Program-made: the position numbers and the translations under genes | The notes under the pieces: generated by a model | The model's database searches: none | The model's input: only the letters and a program-made list of their open reading frames with translations | Told to the model about the DNA's origin: nothing | Origin: Hyphomicrobiales bacterium | GTDB lineage: Bacteria; Pseudomonadota; Alphaproteobacteria; Rhizobiales; Rhizobiaceae | Direction: 5' to 3' | Assembly: GCA_900470285.1 (NCBI GenBank) | Contig: UCAG01000003.1 | Location: 372,001-436,000, forward strand | DNA: 64,000 nucleotides | Part shown: positions 9,307 through 18,313 of the stretch, in pieces | Numbering within the stretch: the first letter of the stretch is position 1 | How the letters are laid out: every line of letters begins with the position of its first letter

Positions 9307-10707
9307 TTAATACCTGTAGTGATCCGATTTAAACGGTCCCTGTGGTGTCACACCAATATATGCAGCCTGTTCCTCAGAAAGCACAGTCAGCTTCACGCCA
9401 AGCTTGGCCAGATGCAGCCGCGCAACCTTTTCATCGAGGTGTTTCGGCAGCACATAAACTTCGTTTTTATAAGTCTCGCCACGGGTGAACAACTCGATCT
9501 GACCCAGTACCTGATTGGTGAAAGAGGCCGACATAACAAAACTCGGATGGCCGGTCGCATTGCCGAGATTGAGCAGACGACCTTCAGATAACAGGATCAG
9601 ACGTTTATCATCCGGGAAGGTGATCATATCCACCTGCGGCTTGATATTCGTCCATTTCAGATTGCGCAGCGCACCTACCTGAATTTCATTATCAAAATGG
9701 CCGATATTGCCGACAATCACCATATCTTTCATCTTGCGCATATGCTCGATGGTGATGACGTCTTTATTGCCGGTTGTAGTAATGACAATATCCGCATCCG
9801 CTGCGGCATCATCCAAAGTCACCACTTCAAAACCGTCCATTGCCGCCTGCAGGGCGCAGATCGGATCAACTTCCGTGACCTTGACACGGGCACCGGCACC
9901 AAGCAGCGATTGTGCTGAGCCTTTACCCACATCGCCATAACCGCAGACAATTGCCACTTTACCGGCCATCATCACATCGGTACCGCGTCGGATACCGTCT
10001 ACCAGTGACTCTTTACAGCCGTATTTATTGTCGAATTTCGACTTGGTCACACTATCATTGACGTTAATCGCAGGGAAAGGCAGCTGACCGGCACGCTGCA
10101 ACTGGTAAAGACGGTTTACGCCGGTAGTCGTTTCTTCCGTCACACCTTTCAGCGCCGCGCGCTGGCGGGTGAAAAAGCCCGGAGTTTCAGCCATACGTTT
10201 TTTGATCTGAGCGAAGAGAATTTCCTCTTCTTCACTGCCAGGATTAGACAAAACATCTTCACCGGCCTCAGCGCGTGCACCGATCAGAATATACATAGTA
10301 GCGTCGCCGCCATCATCGAGGATCAGATTGGAAGGCTCACCATCCGGCCATTGGAAGATTTTGTCCGTATAGGTCCAGTATTCCTCCAGTGTTTCACCCT
10401 TGATTGCGAAAACCGGCGTGCCTTCAGCCGCAATCGCCGCCGCTGCATGATCCTGTGTCGAGAAAATATTGCAGGATGCCCAGCGTACTTCCGCACCCAA
10501 AGCCTGCAGTGTTTCAATCAGTACGGCTGTCTGGATTGTCATATGAAGGGAGCCGGAAATCCGTGCGCCTTTCAATATCTGTTTCGGCCCGAATTCCTCA
10601 CGCGATGCCATCAAACCCGGCATTTCTGTTTCCGCAATGACAATTTCCTTGCGTCCCCAGTCAGCCAGACCGATATCCTTGATGATATATTCTCCCGATA
10701 CAGACAT
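9307..10707 (-). CDS. ahcY: Adenosylhomocysteinase (SAH hydrolase)
   Basis: AhcY reversibly splits S-adenosylhomocysteine into adenosine and homocysteine, relieving product inhibition of methyltransferases. The 466-residue protein (start at ATG 10707, [18 protein letters not shown], with GGAG upstream) has the usual length. The N-terminal substrate domain contains HMTIQTAVL and STQDHAAAA, the central region has the NAD site [11 protein letters not shown], and the C-terminus ends in the conserved KSDHYRY. It sits downstream of ptsH but is separated from it by a strong terminator. I looked for a SAH riboswitch in 10708-10833 and saw no recognisable fold. Confidence 0.97.
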   Translation of the reverse strand: MSVSGEYIIKDIGLADWGRKEIVIAETEMPGLMASREEFGPKQILKGARISGSLHMTIQTAVLIETLQALGAEVRWASCNIFSTQDHAAAAIAAEGTPVFAIKGETLEEYWTYTDKIFQWPDGEPSNLILDDGGDATMYILIGARAEAGEDVLSNPGSEEEEILFAQIKKRMAETPGFFTRQRAALKGVTEETTTGVNRLYQLQRAGQLPFPAINVNDSVTKSKFDNKYGCKESLVDGIRRGTDVMMAGKVAIVCGYGDVGKGSAQSLLGAGARVKVTEVDPICALQAAMDGFEVVTLDDAAADADIVITTTGNKDVITIEHMRKMKDMVIVGNIGHFDNEIQVGALRNLKWTNIKPQVDMITFPDDKRLILLSEGRLLNLGNATGHPSFVMSASFTNQVLGQIELFTRGETYKNEVYVLPKHLDEKVARLHLAKLGVKLTVLSEEQAAYIGVTPQGPFKSDHYRY

Positions 10708-10833
10708 CTGCACTCCGCTTTCAGCTGTTACAACTTCAATAAAATATGTGTAGCAGATCAGAGAAAGCGGCTCAAACAAAAATATAAGGCAATCTTTATA
10801 TCTTTATGTTGGATGAAAAAATCGCTGAAAATA

Positions 10834-10860
10834 AAAAACACCGGTGTGACCGGTGTTTTT
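10834..10860 (-). terminator. Intrinsic terminator after ptsH
   Basis: A perfect 12-bp inverted repeat with arms AAAAACACCGGT (10834-10845) and ACCGGTGTTTTT (10849-10860) and a 3-nt loop. The flanking A and T runs make it effective in either direction. It closes the chvI-chvG-hprK-EIIA-ptsH region. Confidence 0.9.
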
Positions 10861-10880
10861 AAAACGGAGAGTAAGCATCT

Positions 10881-11192
10881 TTAGCATTCTTCGCCGAATT
10901 TATCGCCGACAAGCTGCTCCAGCGCATCAAGCACGGCTGTTGCTTCAACGCCGCAGGCGCTGACATCAATGCAACATCCCGGTGATGCGGCAAGCATCAT
11001 CAACCCCATAATCGATGTGCCGCCAACACTCATTCCGTCTTTTTCAACACGGACATGAGCATCAAAACTATCCACCAATTGCACGAATTTTGCCGAAGCC
11101 CGCGCATGCAGACCCCGCTTATTCACGATTGTAAATTTGCGGGTCTCTGCCTTATCAGGCTCATAACATCCGCTGACAGCAACCTGAGCCAT
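10881..11192 (-). CDS. ptsH: HPr, phosphocarrier of the regulatory PTS
   Basis: This 103-residue HPr-family protein carries the phosphorylated His in KRGLHARASAKF (His29) and the regulatory Ser in GGTSIMGLMMLAA (Ser60, equivalent to Ser46 of the classic HPr), the target of HprK. The N-terminus is ~13 residues longer than E. coli HPr. Together with EIIA-Man and HprK upstream it forms the incomplete PTS of Rhizobiales, which has no sugar permease and is thought to link carbon and nitrogen state to regulators. The gene follows EIIA by 53 bp containing a short triplicated palindrome. Confidence 0.95.
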   Translation of the reverse strand: MAQVAVSGCYEPDKAETRKFTIVNKRGLHARASAKFVQLVDSFDAHVRVEKDGMSVGGTSIMGLMMLAASPGCCIDVSACGVEATAVLDALEQLVGDKFGEEC

Positions 11193-11204
11193 ATTTATTT
11201 TTCC

Positions 11205-11269
11205 CGTCAGGACCTAATCTGATTATTCGTCAGTACCTGACTTTGTTATTTGCTCGTCAGTACCTGACT
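11205..11269 (-). repeat. Triplicated short palindrome at the EIIA 3' end
   Basis: The 15-mer CGTCAGTACCTGACT, containing the palindrome GTCAG-GTA-CTGAC on the minus strand, occurs at 11255-11269 inside the last EIIA codons (SQVLTSK) and again at 11228-11242 in the gap before ptsH. A degenerate third copy (CGTCAGGACCTAATCT) lies at 11205-11220. The offsets are 27 and 23 bp. It looks like a local tandem duplication of a small hairpin between two co-transcribed genes. Confidence 0.8.
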
Positions 11270-11647
11270 GGCAACATTAATATATTTACGGCCTGCATCC
11301 TGCGCTTCACGCAATGATGCTTCCATATCACCGGACTGACGCACACTGGTCAATTTAATCAGCATCGGCAGATTAACACCGGCAATGACCTCAACCCTGC
11401 CCGCATCAAGCACTGAAATTGCCAGATTGGAAGGCGTTCCGCCGAACATATCCGTCAGAATGATAACACCCTGCCCCTGATCAGCCTTATCAACCGCCGC
11501 GACAATATCCTCACGGCGTTTTTCCATATCATCATCGGCACCGATACTAACGGTTTCGAAATTTTCCTGAGGGCCGACAACATGCTCAACAGCATGGTGA
11601 AACTCTTCGGCCAGCCTTCCGTGCGTAACAAGCACGAGTCCGATCAT
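11246..11647 (-). CDS. PTS EIIA component, mannose family
   Basis: This 133-residue EIIA-Man domain protein starts MIGLVLVTHGRLAEEF, where His9 is the expected phosphorylation site receiving phosphate from HPr. The conserved LTDMFGGTPSNLA stretch follows. No EIIB, EIIC or EIID genes are nearby, so it is most likely a regulatory EIIA rather than a sugar transporter part. It lies between hprK and ptsH. The 285 bp upstream contain a terminator at the hprK end, so EIIA and ptsH probably start from a separate promoter. Confidence 0.93.
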   Translation of the reverse strand: MIGLVLVTHGRLAEEFHHAVEHVVGPQENFETVSIGADDDMEKRREDIVAAVDKADQGQGVIILTDMFGGTPSNLAISVLDAGRVEVIAGVNLPMLIKLTSVRQSGDMEASLREAQDAGRKYINVASQVLTSK

Positions 11648-11842
11648 TATTAAACTGCTCCTGCTGGTCGCTTTTCCATTGTCGCACTCACAATATAAAA
11701 GCTTGTAAGCTCAATCCGAACCAAAAGTTCAGACATTTACCCCTAAGATATAAATTGTGTGGCCGATATTATCTGAATTCAGGCTCAGATTTTCAATATT
11801 GGCCAGACCTTCTATGTTGGCACCGAGAATAATGAGTGCAAG

Positions 11843-11868
11843 CAAAAAATAAAGCCCCCCACGGCTTT
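11843..11868 (-). terminator. Terminator-like hairpin after hprK
   Basis: On the minus strand AAAGCC (11868-11863) pairs with GGCTTT (11856-11851) across a G-rich 6-nt loop, followed by ATTTTTT. It lies 65 bp past the hprK stop, in a 285-bp gap (11648-11932) that has no open frame I trust. A short RNA ending here is possible but unsupported. Confidence 0.65.
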
Positions 11869-11932
11869 CGTCGGTTATGCCGCACTGAAACACAGATTTT
11901 ATTATAAACCAGCCGTTAAAAAATAATAGATT

Positions 11933-12415
11933 TCAGGCAGTTTCACGACTGCCCCAGCGTTTCATAAATAAAGTTGCTTCTATCGCTCTGGCACATTGCA
12001 GCGAATCGCAATCCCCTGCCAGTTCCGGCAATACCAGCACAGGAACCATAATTCCTGCCAGTTCGCGCTTATCATCTGCCGGATAACGAGGCGCTTTATC
12101 TGCACTCACCAGCTCTACCAGCAAGCTGATCTCTGCCTGTGGCTGATAAGGCACTTCAAATAAACCGGCCCCGCGAATTTCAACAGCACCGGCAATCGCT
12201 GAAGGCGTGGAAGCAATAAGTTTCCCCTCTTCCGCACTGATCGTTGTCTGATCGTCAGAAATCAATGTGCCGACACGGCCTGTCTGCTGCGCACGCTCTA
12301 TCAGAGTGAGCGCCAGCGATGATTTTCCTGAACCGGAAGCACCGCATATTAAAATGCCAAAGGAACCAAGAACCAGAGATGTGGCGTGAAACACAAAACT
12401 TTCAGAATTGCTCAT
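11933..12415 (-). CDS. hprK: HprK, HPr serine kinase (short alphaproteobacterial form)
   Basis: This 160-residue protein corresponds to the catalytic C-terminal half of HPr kinase/phosphorylase, the usual form in alphaproteobacteria. Walker A is GASGSGKS at residues 25-32, followed by SDDQTT and the nucleotide-binding region GAVEIRGAGLFEVPY that resembles the HprK signature. It would phosphorylate the Ser60-equivalent site of HPr. The start at ATG 12415 (MSNSES) is 16 bp after the chvG stop; longer in-frame extensions overlap chvG. The gene lies directly downstream of chvI-chvG, linking the two-component system with the regulatory PTS. Confidence 0.95.
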   Translation of the reverse strand: MSNSESFVFHATSLVLGSFGILICGASGSGKSSLALTLIERAQQTGRVGTLISDDQTTISAEEGKLIASTPSAIAGAVEIRGAGLFEVPYQPQAEISLLVELVSADKAPRYPADDKRELAGIMVPVLVLPELAGDCDSLQCARAIEATLFMKRWGSRETA

Positions 12416-12431
12416 GCGTTTCTCCGCCCTG

Positions 12432-14276
12432 TTATCCGTTTTCCGTATTCTGTGCTGCCTGTGCACGCTGACGTCTGGTGTTTTCCTGTAATTCCGCCGG
12501 CAGATCAATCAGAAACCGTGCGCCCAGCCAATGCTCTGCATCTTCAGGATCAGGAATATTAGAAGCCGTCAGTGTACCACCATGTGCTTCAATAATCTGC
12601 CGGCTGATTGAAAGCCCCAGACCTGAATTCTGGCCAAAAGCCTCAGAAGACGGGCGATCCGTATAGAAACGCTCGAAAATACGCTCAATATTTTCAGCGC
12701 CGATACCCGGACCATTATCTTCAACGACAACCTGAATTTTTGACCCTTTATGATTCAGATAAATTCTGATTTCACCATTATCTTCCGGCACAAAGGTACG
12801 GGCATTTTCAATCAGGTTGGAGACAACCTGACCAAGGCGCAGATCATGTCCCGGCAAGTAGAAGCCTTTTGTCCCTGCGGGAAGCTTACCAATATCCAGC
12901 AGAATTTTTGTACCCACTTTATTACGGCGCACTTCTCTCGCAGCTGCGACAATATTATTGAGCAGTGCCTGCATATCCACCCGATCCGTATGTTCTCGGG
13001 CAAGTTCGGCATCCAGACGCGATGCATCGGAAATATCGGTAATCAAACGATCAAGACGCCGTACATCATGCTGGATCACGTCAAGAAGGCGTTTCTTAGC
13101 ACTATCGGTTTTCGCCAGAGGCAGAGTTTCAACTGCACTGCGCAAGGAAGTCAGCGGATTTTTCAACTCGTGACTGACATCGGCCGCAAAACTTTCAATC
13201 GCCTCAATACGTGCATAAAGCGCATCGGTCATATCGCGGATCGACGTAGAAAGATGGCCGACTTCATCCTGACGGTCAGAGAAATCCGGAATTTCAACAC
13301 GGCCTTTAATACCGTGGCGCACACGATCCGCCGCTTCAGACAATTTTCGCAGCGGATTGGCGATCGTTGAAGCCAGAAACAGCGACAGGATCACCATCAC
13401 CAGCGACACAACAACAAAAACACGCAGGATCGCATTGCGTTCACCGCGGACAATCTTGTCAATATCACCGCCTTCGGTCGACATCAGCAAGACACCGAGA
13501 ACCGCACGATAACGCTGGATAGGCACAGCAACAGACACAACCAGTTCGCCTTTTTCATTCCGGCGCTGTGCTTTACCGGAAGAACCGGTCAAAGCTGTAA
13601 TCACTTCCGGATAGACCGAGCCGTTACCGCCCGGCGGCTCCTGATAGAGCGGCAGACTGTTGCGGTTAATCAGATTGTTAAACCATGAGCTGATCTGCTC
13701 ACCAAAACTTTGGTCATCCTCATCCAGCAGCGGCAAATCATAGCTCAGCACCTGACCGCGCGAATAGAGATGACGCGAGTCCAAAAGAATATTGGCGTTG
13801 TTGTCGTAAATACGTGCACGGGTACTGGTCGGAGAAATCAATGTCCGCAGCAACGGTGCAACTTTTTCCGGATTGATCGGAAACTCCCAGTTATCCGGGG
13901 AGTCCGGTGACGGGGTAATGCTCTGACCAGCCTGCAATTCCAGCAGCTTATCCGGATCGATCATAATCGAATTGGTATCAACACTTGCCGATGAGGCAAT
14001 GGAGGCCGCAATAATTTTACCTTGCGTCAGAAGACTTTCAATCTTTGCATCCACCAACCCGTCGCGAAACTGGTTCAGATACATGATCCCCGAAACCAGC
14101 ACCGCAAGCGCCGCCAGATTAAGAAACAGAATACGCTTGGTCAGGCTGGAGAAAACATAATTGCCTAATGTACGGCGCAGTGGTGAAAACAGGCGGCGCC
14201 ACACAAGCGAGCGCTGTCGGCGCGCAAGACGTTCCTGGCGACGCAATGTCGTTCTGTTTTCCGTTTCAGCGACCAT
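12432..14276 (-). CDS. chvG: ChvG/BvrS sensor histidine kinase
   Basis: This 614-residue membrane kinase is orthologous to BvrS of Brucella and ChvG of Agrobacterium (ExoS in Sinorhizobium), which control outer-membrane composition, acid response and host interaction. TM1 lies near residues 48-67, a long periplasmic sensor domain spans ~70-282, and TM2 lies near 283-305. HAMP follows, then the H-box FAADVSHELKNPLTSL with His369. The ATPase core has NLIENARTF, DNGPGIG and GLGLSI. The first ~35 residues are strongly basic, as usual for the family. It follows chvI by 130 bp. Confidence 0.96.
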   Translation of the reverse strand: MVAETENRTTLRRQERLARRQRSLVWRRLFSPLRRTLGNYVFSSLTKRILFLNLAALAVLVSGIMYLNQFRDGLVDAKIESLLTQGKIIAASIASSASVDTNSIMIDPDKLLELQAGQSITPSPDSPDNWEFPINPEKVAPLLRTLISPTSTRARIYDNNANILLDSRHLYSRGQVLSYDLPLLDEDDQSFGEQISSWFNNLINRNSLPLYQEPPGGNGSVYPEVITALTGSSGKAQRRNEKGELVVSVAVPIQRYRAVLGVLLMSTEGGDIDKIVRGERNAILRVFVVVSLVMVILSLFLASTIANPLRKLSEAADRVRHGIKGRVEIPDFSDRQDEVGHLSTSIRDMTDALYARIEAIESFAADVSHELKNPLTSLRSAVETLPLAKTDSAKKRLLDVIQHDVRRLDRLITDISDASRLDAELAREHTDRVDMQALLNNIVAAAREVRRNKVGTKILLDIGKLPAGTKGFYLPGHDLRLGQVVSNLIENARTFVPEDNGEIRIYLNHKGSKIQVVVEDNGPGIGAENIERIFERFYTDRPSSEAFGQNSGLGLSISRQIIEAHGGTLTASNIPDPEDAEHWLGARFLIDLPAELQENTRRQRAQAAQNTENG

Positions 14277-14363
14277 TGAGGGCGATCAGTTCCTTCAGCG
14301 AATTAAGACGGAGCGATTATGCAATGCATTATAACCGCTCCGTGCTTTTATATCAGCTATGTT

Positions 14364-14416
14364 TGCGAGGCTTTTACGCCTCGTGCTTTCTTATATTGCG
14401 AGGCTTTTACGCCTCG
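14364..14416 (-). repeat. Tandemly duplicated hairpin at the chvI stop codon
   Basis: TGCGAGGCTTTTACGCCTCG occurs at 14397-14416, covering the last codons and stop of chvI (FREA, TAA), and again at 14364-14383, 33 bp away. Each copy is a stem (GCGAGGC/GCCTCG) with a TTTTAC loop. The spacer CGTGCTTT..TATAT is also partly repeated upstream near 14341, so the unit looks like a ~33-bp tandem duplication in the chvI-chvG gap. Confidence 0.85.
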
Positions 14417-15126
14417 CGGAAGCGATAGCCAACGCCGTAAAGCGTCTCAATCATTTCAAAATCATCGTCAACAACTTTGAATTTCTTACGCAGACGCTTG
14501 ATATGGCTATCAATCGTGCGGTCATCCACATAGACCTGTTCATCGTAAGCAGCATCCATCAGCGCATCGCGGCTTTTCACAACGCCCGGGCGTTGTGCCA
14601 GCGAATGCAGGATAAGGAATTCAGTCACTGTCAATGTAACCGGTTCGCCTTTCCATGTGCAGGTATGGCGTTCCTGATCCATTTCCAGCTGACCGCGCTG
14701 CAATGACTTTGTCGGCTGACCCGGATTTTTAACCGCACCTTCACGAGCCGCCACACGGCGCAGCACCGCTTTAACACGCTCTACCAACAGACGCTGCGAG
14801 AACGGCTTGGTGATAAAATCATCCGCACCCATTTTCAGGCCGAACAATTCGTCGATCTCATCATCTTTCGAAGTCAGGAAAATCACCGGCAGATCAGATT
14901 TCTGACGCAGGCGGCGGAGCAGTTCCATACCATCCATACGCGGCATTTTAATATCAAAGATTGCAAGATTTGGTGGACGCGCCATCAGACCATCCAGTGC
15001 GGACGCACCATCTGTATAGGTCTCGACCCGATAGCCTTCCGACTCCAGAGCAATGGAAACAGAAGTCAGGATATTGCGGTCATCATCTACGAGCGCAATG
15101 GTCTGTGTTACCGGAACTTCCCTCAT
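14407..15126 (-). CDS. chvI: ChvI/BvrR response regulator
   Basis: This 239-residue OmpR-type regulator is partner of ChvG. The receiver domain begins [12 protein letters not shown] (acidic pocket), with the phosphoacceptor Asp58 in [11 protein letters not shown] and the conserved Lys in ITKPF. The C-terminal winged helix (about 135-239) ends [14 protein letters not shown]...[14 protein letters not shown] start at ATG 15126 (MREVPVTQ), preceded by GAGGAG; the TTG six codons upstream is less likely. It is divergent from pckA, a gene reported to be under ChvG/ChvI influence in Agrobacterium. A palindrome at its stop codon is duplicated downstream. Confidence 0.97.
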   Translation of the reverse strand: MREVPVTQTIALVDDDRNILTSVSIALESEGYRVETYTDGASALDGLMARPPNLAIFDIKMPRMDGMELLRRLRQKSDLPVIFLTSKDDEIDELFGLKMGADDFITKPFSQRLLVERVKAVLRRVAAREGAVKNPGQPTKSLQRGQLEMDQERHTCTWKGEPVTLTVTEFLILHSLAQRPGVVKSRDALMDAAYDEQVYVDDRTIDSHIKRLRKKFKVVDDDFEMIETLYGVGYRFREA

Positions 15127-15437
15127 CAGGTCGCTTCTCCTCAATCAAATTCGACTATTCAACATATATAGCACGTCTTTTAAGCAGCACAAATTAAGTA
15201 CAAAGTAAGGCAGCAGGGATTTTTCTGATGCTTCGCCTGCAATTTATTCCTGCCAAGAACACCTTGCATATGTGGATAGCGGCAAAATAAATTGCCATAA
15301 AAACGATTTAAAAAAAATTTAAAAAATTTTAAACGATTAAAGATTTGAAATTGTCTCGCTAATCTGGTTGTGACTTTCCCTTAGCGCGGAGAGAAAATGC
15401 GCTGTCGACCAACCAATGAAAACTGCGAGTGAAAATT
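15127..15437. promoter_or_regulatory. Divergent promoter region chvI / pckA
   Basis: This 311-bp intergenic region serves both chvI and pckA. It contains a very A+T-rich core at 15290-15350. Within it TTAA-N7-TTAA at 15308-15322 matches the CtrA recognition sequence, although low complexity makes a chance match likely. No open frame of note is present. The pckA transcript probably begins somewhere in 15340-15400, but I cannot identify -35/-10 elements with confidence. Confidence 0.5.
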
Positions 15438-17048
15438 ATGATCGAGACTGGCAATCGCAATCCAGCTGCTTCCATTGCAACGACGGGGCTAAAAGACCTC
15501 GCCGCGGTCTATTATAATTTTGGGCCCGCCCAGCTTTATGAAGAGTCGATCCGCCGCAATGAATCGACCGTAACTGCTCAGGGCGCATTGATGGCCGTTA
15601 CCGGTCAGCACACAGGCCGCAGCCCTAAAGACAAATTTGTTGTGCGTGATGCAACCACCGAAGACCAGATCTGGTGGGATAACAACAAGCCGATGAGCCC
15701 TGAAAACTTCGCCAAGCTGCATGCCGATTTCATCGCGCATGCCAAAGGTAAAGAACTGTTTGTTCAGGACCTGATCGGCGGTGCAGACACTGAGCACAAT
15801 ATCAAAGTCCGCGTTGTTACCGAATTTGCCTGGCACTCGCTGTTCATCCGCAACCTGCTGATCCGTCCTGAAATTGCTGCCCTGCAGAGCTTCATGCCGG
15901 AAATGACCATTATTGATCTGCCGTCCTTCCGTGCAGATCCTGAAAAATACGGCTGCCGCACAGAAACCGTGATCGCCTGCGATCTGGTGAATAAAGTTGT
16001 GCTGATCGGCGGTACTTCCTATGCTGGTGAAATGAAGAAGTCGGTCTTTACCGCTCTGAACTACATTCTGCCTGCAAAAGGCATTATGCCGATGCATTGC
16101 TCGGCCAATGAAGCACCAAACGGTGATACCGCGATTTTCTTCGGTCTGTCCGGCACCGGTAAAACCACCCTCTCCGCTGATCCGACCCGTACACTGATCG
16201 GTGATGATGAGCACGGCTGGAGCGAAAACGGTATCTTCAATTTTGAAGGTGGCTGCTACGCCAAGACCATCCGTCTCTCGGCAGAAGCTGAACCGGAAAT
16301 CTATTCCACAACACAGCGTTTCGGCACTGTACTGGAAAATGTTGTTCTTGATGAAAACCGTCAGCCGGATTTCAATGATGGTTCGCGCACAGAAAATACC
16401 CGTGCAGCCTATCCGCTGGATTTCATTTCCAATGCATCCAAAACCGGTACTGCCGGCCAGCCGAAAAACGTCATCATGCTTACCGCTGATGCGTTTGGCG
16501 TGATGCCTCCGATTGCCAAGCTGACCCCTGCTCAGGCTATGTATCACTTCCTGTCCGGTTACACTGCTAAGGTCGCCGGTACAGAAAAAGGTGTGACCGA
16601 GCCGGAAGCAACCTTCTCCACCTGCTTTGGCGCACCTTTCATGCCGCGTCATCCTTCGGAATACGGCGATCTGCTGCGTAAGCTGATTGCTGAGCACAAA
16701 GTTGACTGCTGGCTGGTTAATACCGGCTGGACCGGCGGTGCTTACGGCACAGGCAACCGTATGCCGATCAAGGCAACCCGCGCCCTGCTCTCCGCAGCGC
16801 TGGATGGTTCGCTCAATGGTGCAGAATTCCGCACAGACCCTAACTTTGGTTTTGAAGTGCCGGTTGCAGTTCCGGGTGTTGATTCAAGCATTCTCGACCC
16901 GCGTTCAACATGGGCTGACAAAGCTGCCTATGATGCACAGGCTAAAAAGCTTGCTAATATGTTCATCACCAATTTCGGCAAGTTTGAAAACCATGTAGAT
17001 GCTGAAGTCCGTTCTGCTGCGCCGGTTCTGGCTGTTGCTGCTGAGTAA
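15438..17048 (+). CDS. pckA: Phosphoenolpyruvate carboxykinase (ATP)
   Basis: PckA converts oxaloacetate and ATP to PEP, the first step of gluconeogenesis from organic acids. The 536-residue product from ATG 15438 matches rhizobial PckA length; an in-frame GTG three codons upstream is the alternative. Visible motifs include [11 protein letters not shown] near residue 60, the kinase-1a loop [15 protein letters not shown], the metal site GDDEHGW and the conserved [12 protein letters not shown]. Expression is probably catabolite- or ChvI-controlled given the divergent chvI, but that is inference. Confidence 0.96.
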   Translation: MIETGNRNPAASIATTGLKDLAAVYYNFGPAQLYEESIRRNESTVTAQGALMAVTGQHTGRSPKDKFVVRDATTEDQIWWDNNKPMSPENFAKLHADFIAHAKGKELFVQDLIGGADTEHNIKVRVVTEFAWHSLFIRNLLIRPEIAALQSFMPEMTIIDLPSFRADPEKYGCRTETVIACDLVNKVVLIGGTSYAGEMKKSVFTALNYILPAKGIMPMHCSANEAPNGDTAIFFGLSGTGKTTLSADPTRTLIGDDEHGWSENGIFNFEGGCYAKTIRLSAEAEPEIYSTTQRFGTVLENVVLDENRQPDFNDGSRTENTRAAYPLDFISNASKTGTAGQPKNVIMLTADAFGVMPPIAKLTPAQAMYHFLSGYTAKVAGTEKGVTEPEATFSTCFGAPFMPRHPSEYGDLLRKLIAEHKVDCWLVNTGWTGGAYGTGNRMPIKATRALLSAALDGSLNGAEFRTDPNFGFEVPVAVPGVDSSILDPRSTWADKAAYDAQAKKLANMFITNFGKFENHVDAEVRSAAPVLAVAAE

Positions 17049-17074
17049 ATAAGTCTGCATTTCTGAAATTAAGA

Positions 17075-17104
17075 ACGGTGCCTTTCAGGCACCGTTTTTT
17101 ATTT
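17075..17104 (+). terminator. Intrinsic terminator of pckA
   Basis: Stem ACGGTGCC (17075-17082) / GGCACCGT (17088-17095) with a TTTCA loop and a following T-tract to 17104. It lies 27 bp past the pckA stop. Confidence 0.93.
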
Positions 17105-17144
17105 CTGCACTTATCTTCGCAGTTTCAGGATAATCCGTTATAAA

Positions 17145-17591
17145 ATGGCCATGACTGAACAAAACAAACATCTTATCCGCATTACAAACCGGATCAGCAT
17201 TCATGAAAACCTGCTGGAGGAGAGTTTTATCCGCTCTTCCGGGCCAGGCGGGCAGAATGTGAATAAGGTTTCAACAGCCGTACAGTTGCGCTTTGCAGCC
17301 ATGCAAGCGGGCTTGCCGGAAGATGTTTATATGCGCCTCATGAGCCTTGCAGGGCAGCGTGCCAATAAAGACGGTGAGATTGTGATTGAAGCGAGCCGCT
17401 TCCGCAGCCAGGAAAAAAACCGCGAAGATGCCCGCAACCGAATGATTGCGTTGATCATCGAGGCTGCCAAACCGCCGCCGCCGCCTCGCAAAAAGACCAA
17501 GCCGACCAAAGGTTCTGTTGAACGGCGCCTGAAAGCCAAATCCGGTCGTTCTGATGTCAAGAAAATGCGCCAGCGCGTCAATAACGACTAG
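17145..17591 (+). CDS. arfB: ArfB, peptidyl-tRNA hydrolase for ribosome rescue
   Basis: This 148-residue protein has the release-factor-type GGQ motif in SSGPGGQNVNKVST (Gly35-Gly36-Gln37) and a basic C-terminal tail (PPPPRKKTKPTKGSVERRLKAKSGRSDVKKMRQR) that in ArfB/YaeJ enters the mRNA channel of stalled ribosomes. Length matches ArfB, not a full release factor. A second ATG two codons in is an alternative start. The TAG stop at 17589-17591 is the first triplet of a dispersed palindromic element (TAGAGCATAG). Confidence 0.95.
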   Translation: MAMTEQNKHLIRITNRISIHENLLEESFIRSSGPGGQNVNKVSTAVQLRFAAMQAGLPEDVYMRLMSLAGQRANKDGEIVIEASRFRSQEKNREDARNRMIALIIEAAKPPPPPRKKTKPTKGSVERRLKAKSGRSDVKKMRQRVNND

Positions 17592-17695
17592 AGCATAGTT
17601 CCTTAAATCTGGATCAGCTTAAGGTAACATTATACTCTGGTTTAAAAAATTTTAGAGCCCTCTTTGTCCGACAAAGAGGGCGCACAGCGCTCTAA
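17588..17695. repeat. Dispersed palindromic element (CTAGAGCAT type) plus hairpin
   Basis: CTAGAGCATAGTTCCTTAA near 17588-17606 pairs imperfectly with TTAAGGTAAC and the following ATACTC (17619-17637). A second, perfect hairpin, GCCCTCTTTGTC / GACAAAGAGGGC, is centred near 17669, flanked by AGAGCC and GCGCTCTA. There is no T-tract, so it looks like a repeat element rather than a simple terminator. The left end supplies the arfB stop codon. Confidence 0.7.
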
Positions 17696-17797
17696 TATTG
17701 CTCAAACCCTGTTATTTTAAACAACCGTCTTTCTTAATCCATATATCTGCCTATATTCTTTAAGCGGATGATATCTGACACTCAAAGGAGAAACGGA

Positions 17798-18247
17798 ATG
17801 GGCATATTTGATTTTGTGAAATCGGTTGGTACCAAACTTGGCTTTGGTGACGACGAACCGAAAGCAGAAGATCTGAAAAAAGAACTGGATTCCCATAATC
17901 TCGGCACCGGCGATGTGCAGGTTTCTGTGCAGGGGGACAAGGCTGTACTATCCGGCAATGTCAAAGATCAGTCCGCTTTTGAAAAAGCGATTATTGCTGT
18001 CGGTAACTCCCTCGGTGTTTCCAAAGTGGAAGCTTCAGAACTGAAAGTTGACGGCGCTGCTGAAGGTGCAGCACCGGTTTTCTACACCGTGAAAAAGGGC
18101 GACAATCTCTGGAAAATCGCTGAAGCCCAGTATGGCAAAGGCCACGGCGATAAAAACCCGAAAATCTTTGAAGCCAATAAGCCAATGCTGACCTCACCGG
18201 ACAAAATCTATCCGGGTCAGGTTCTGCGCATTCCGCCACTGGCATAA
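17798..18247 (+). CDS. BON-LysM domain protein (Kbp/YgaU-like)
   Basis: This 149-residue soluble protein starts at ATG 17798 behind a strong AAAGGAG. Residues ~25-85 form a BON domain and ~95-147 a LysM domain (FYTVKKGDNLWKIAEAQYG ... IYPGQVLRIPPL). The arrangement and length match E. coli Kbp (YgaU), a cytoplasmic K+-binding protein. No signal peptide is visible, which fits a cytoplasmic location despite the LysM domain. The in-frame extension to 17768 lacks a ribosome site. It is a single-gene unit ended by a bidirectional terminator. Confidence 0.9.
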   Translation: MGIFDFVKSVGTKLGFGDDEPKAEDLKKELDSHNLGTGDVQVSVQGDKAVLSGNVKDQSAFEKAIIAVGNSLGVSKVEASELKVDGAAEGAAPVFYTVKKGDNLWKIAEAQYGKGHGDKNPKIFEANKPMLTSPDKIYPGQVLRIPPLA

Positions 18248-18264
18248 AATAATAGTTCTCAATA

Positions 18265-18300
18265 AAAAAGCCCCGCCTGTTATCTGCAGCGGGGCTTTTT
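18265..18300. terminator. Bidirectional terminator between the BON-LysM gene and coaA
   Basis: Perfect 12-bp arms AAAAAGCCCCGC (18265-18276) and GCGGGGCTTTTT (18289-18300) with a 12-nt loop. Convergent genes lie on both sides. Confidence 0.95.
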
Positions 18301-18313
18301 CCTTAGCTGAAAC

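Noticed and set aside
10708-10833. Possible SAH riboswitch upstream of ahcY
   Set aside because: I found no conserved stem arrangement or motif of that riboswitch class in the leader.
15489-16697. A 402-codon open frame antisense to pckA
   Set aside because: It lies fully inside pckA, whose product is a clear family match. The antisense translation is rich in Cys, His and Ile in a way typical of a shadow frame.
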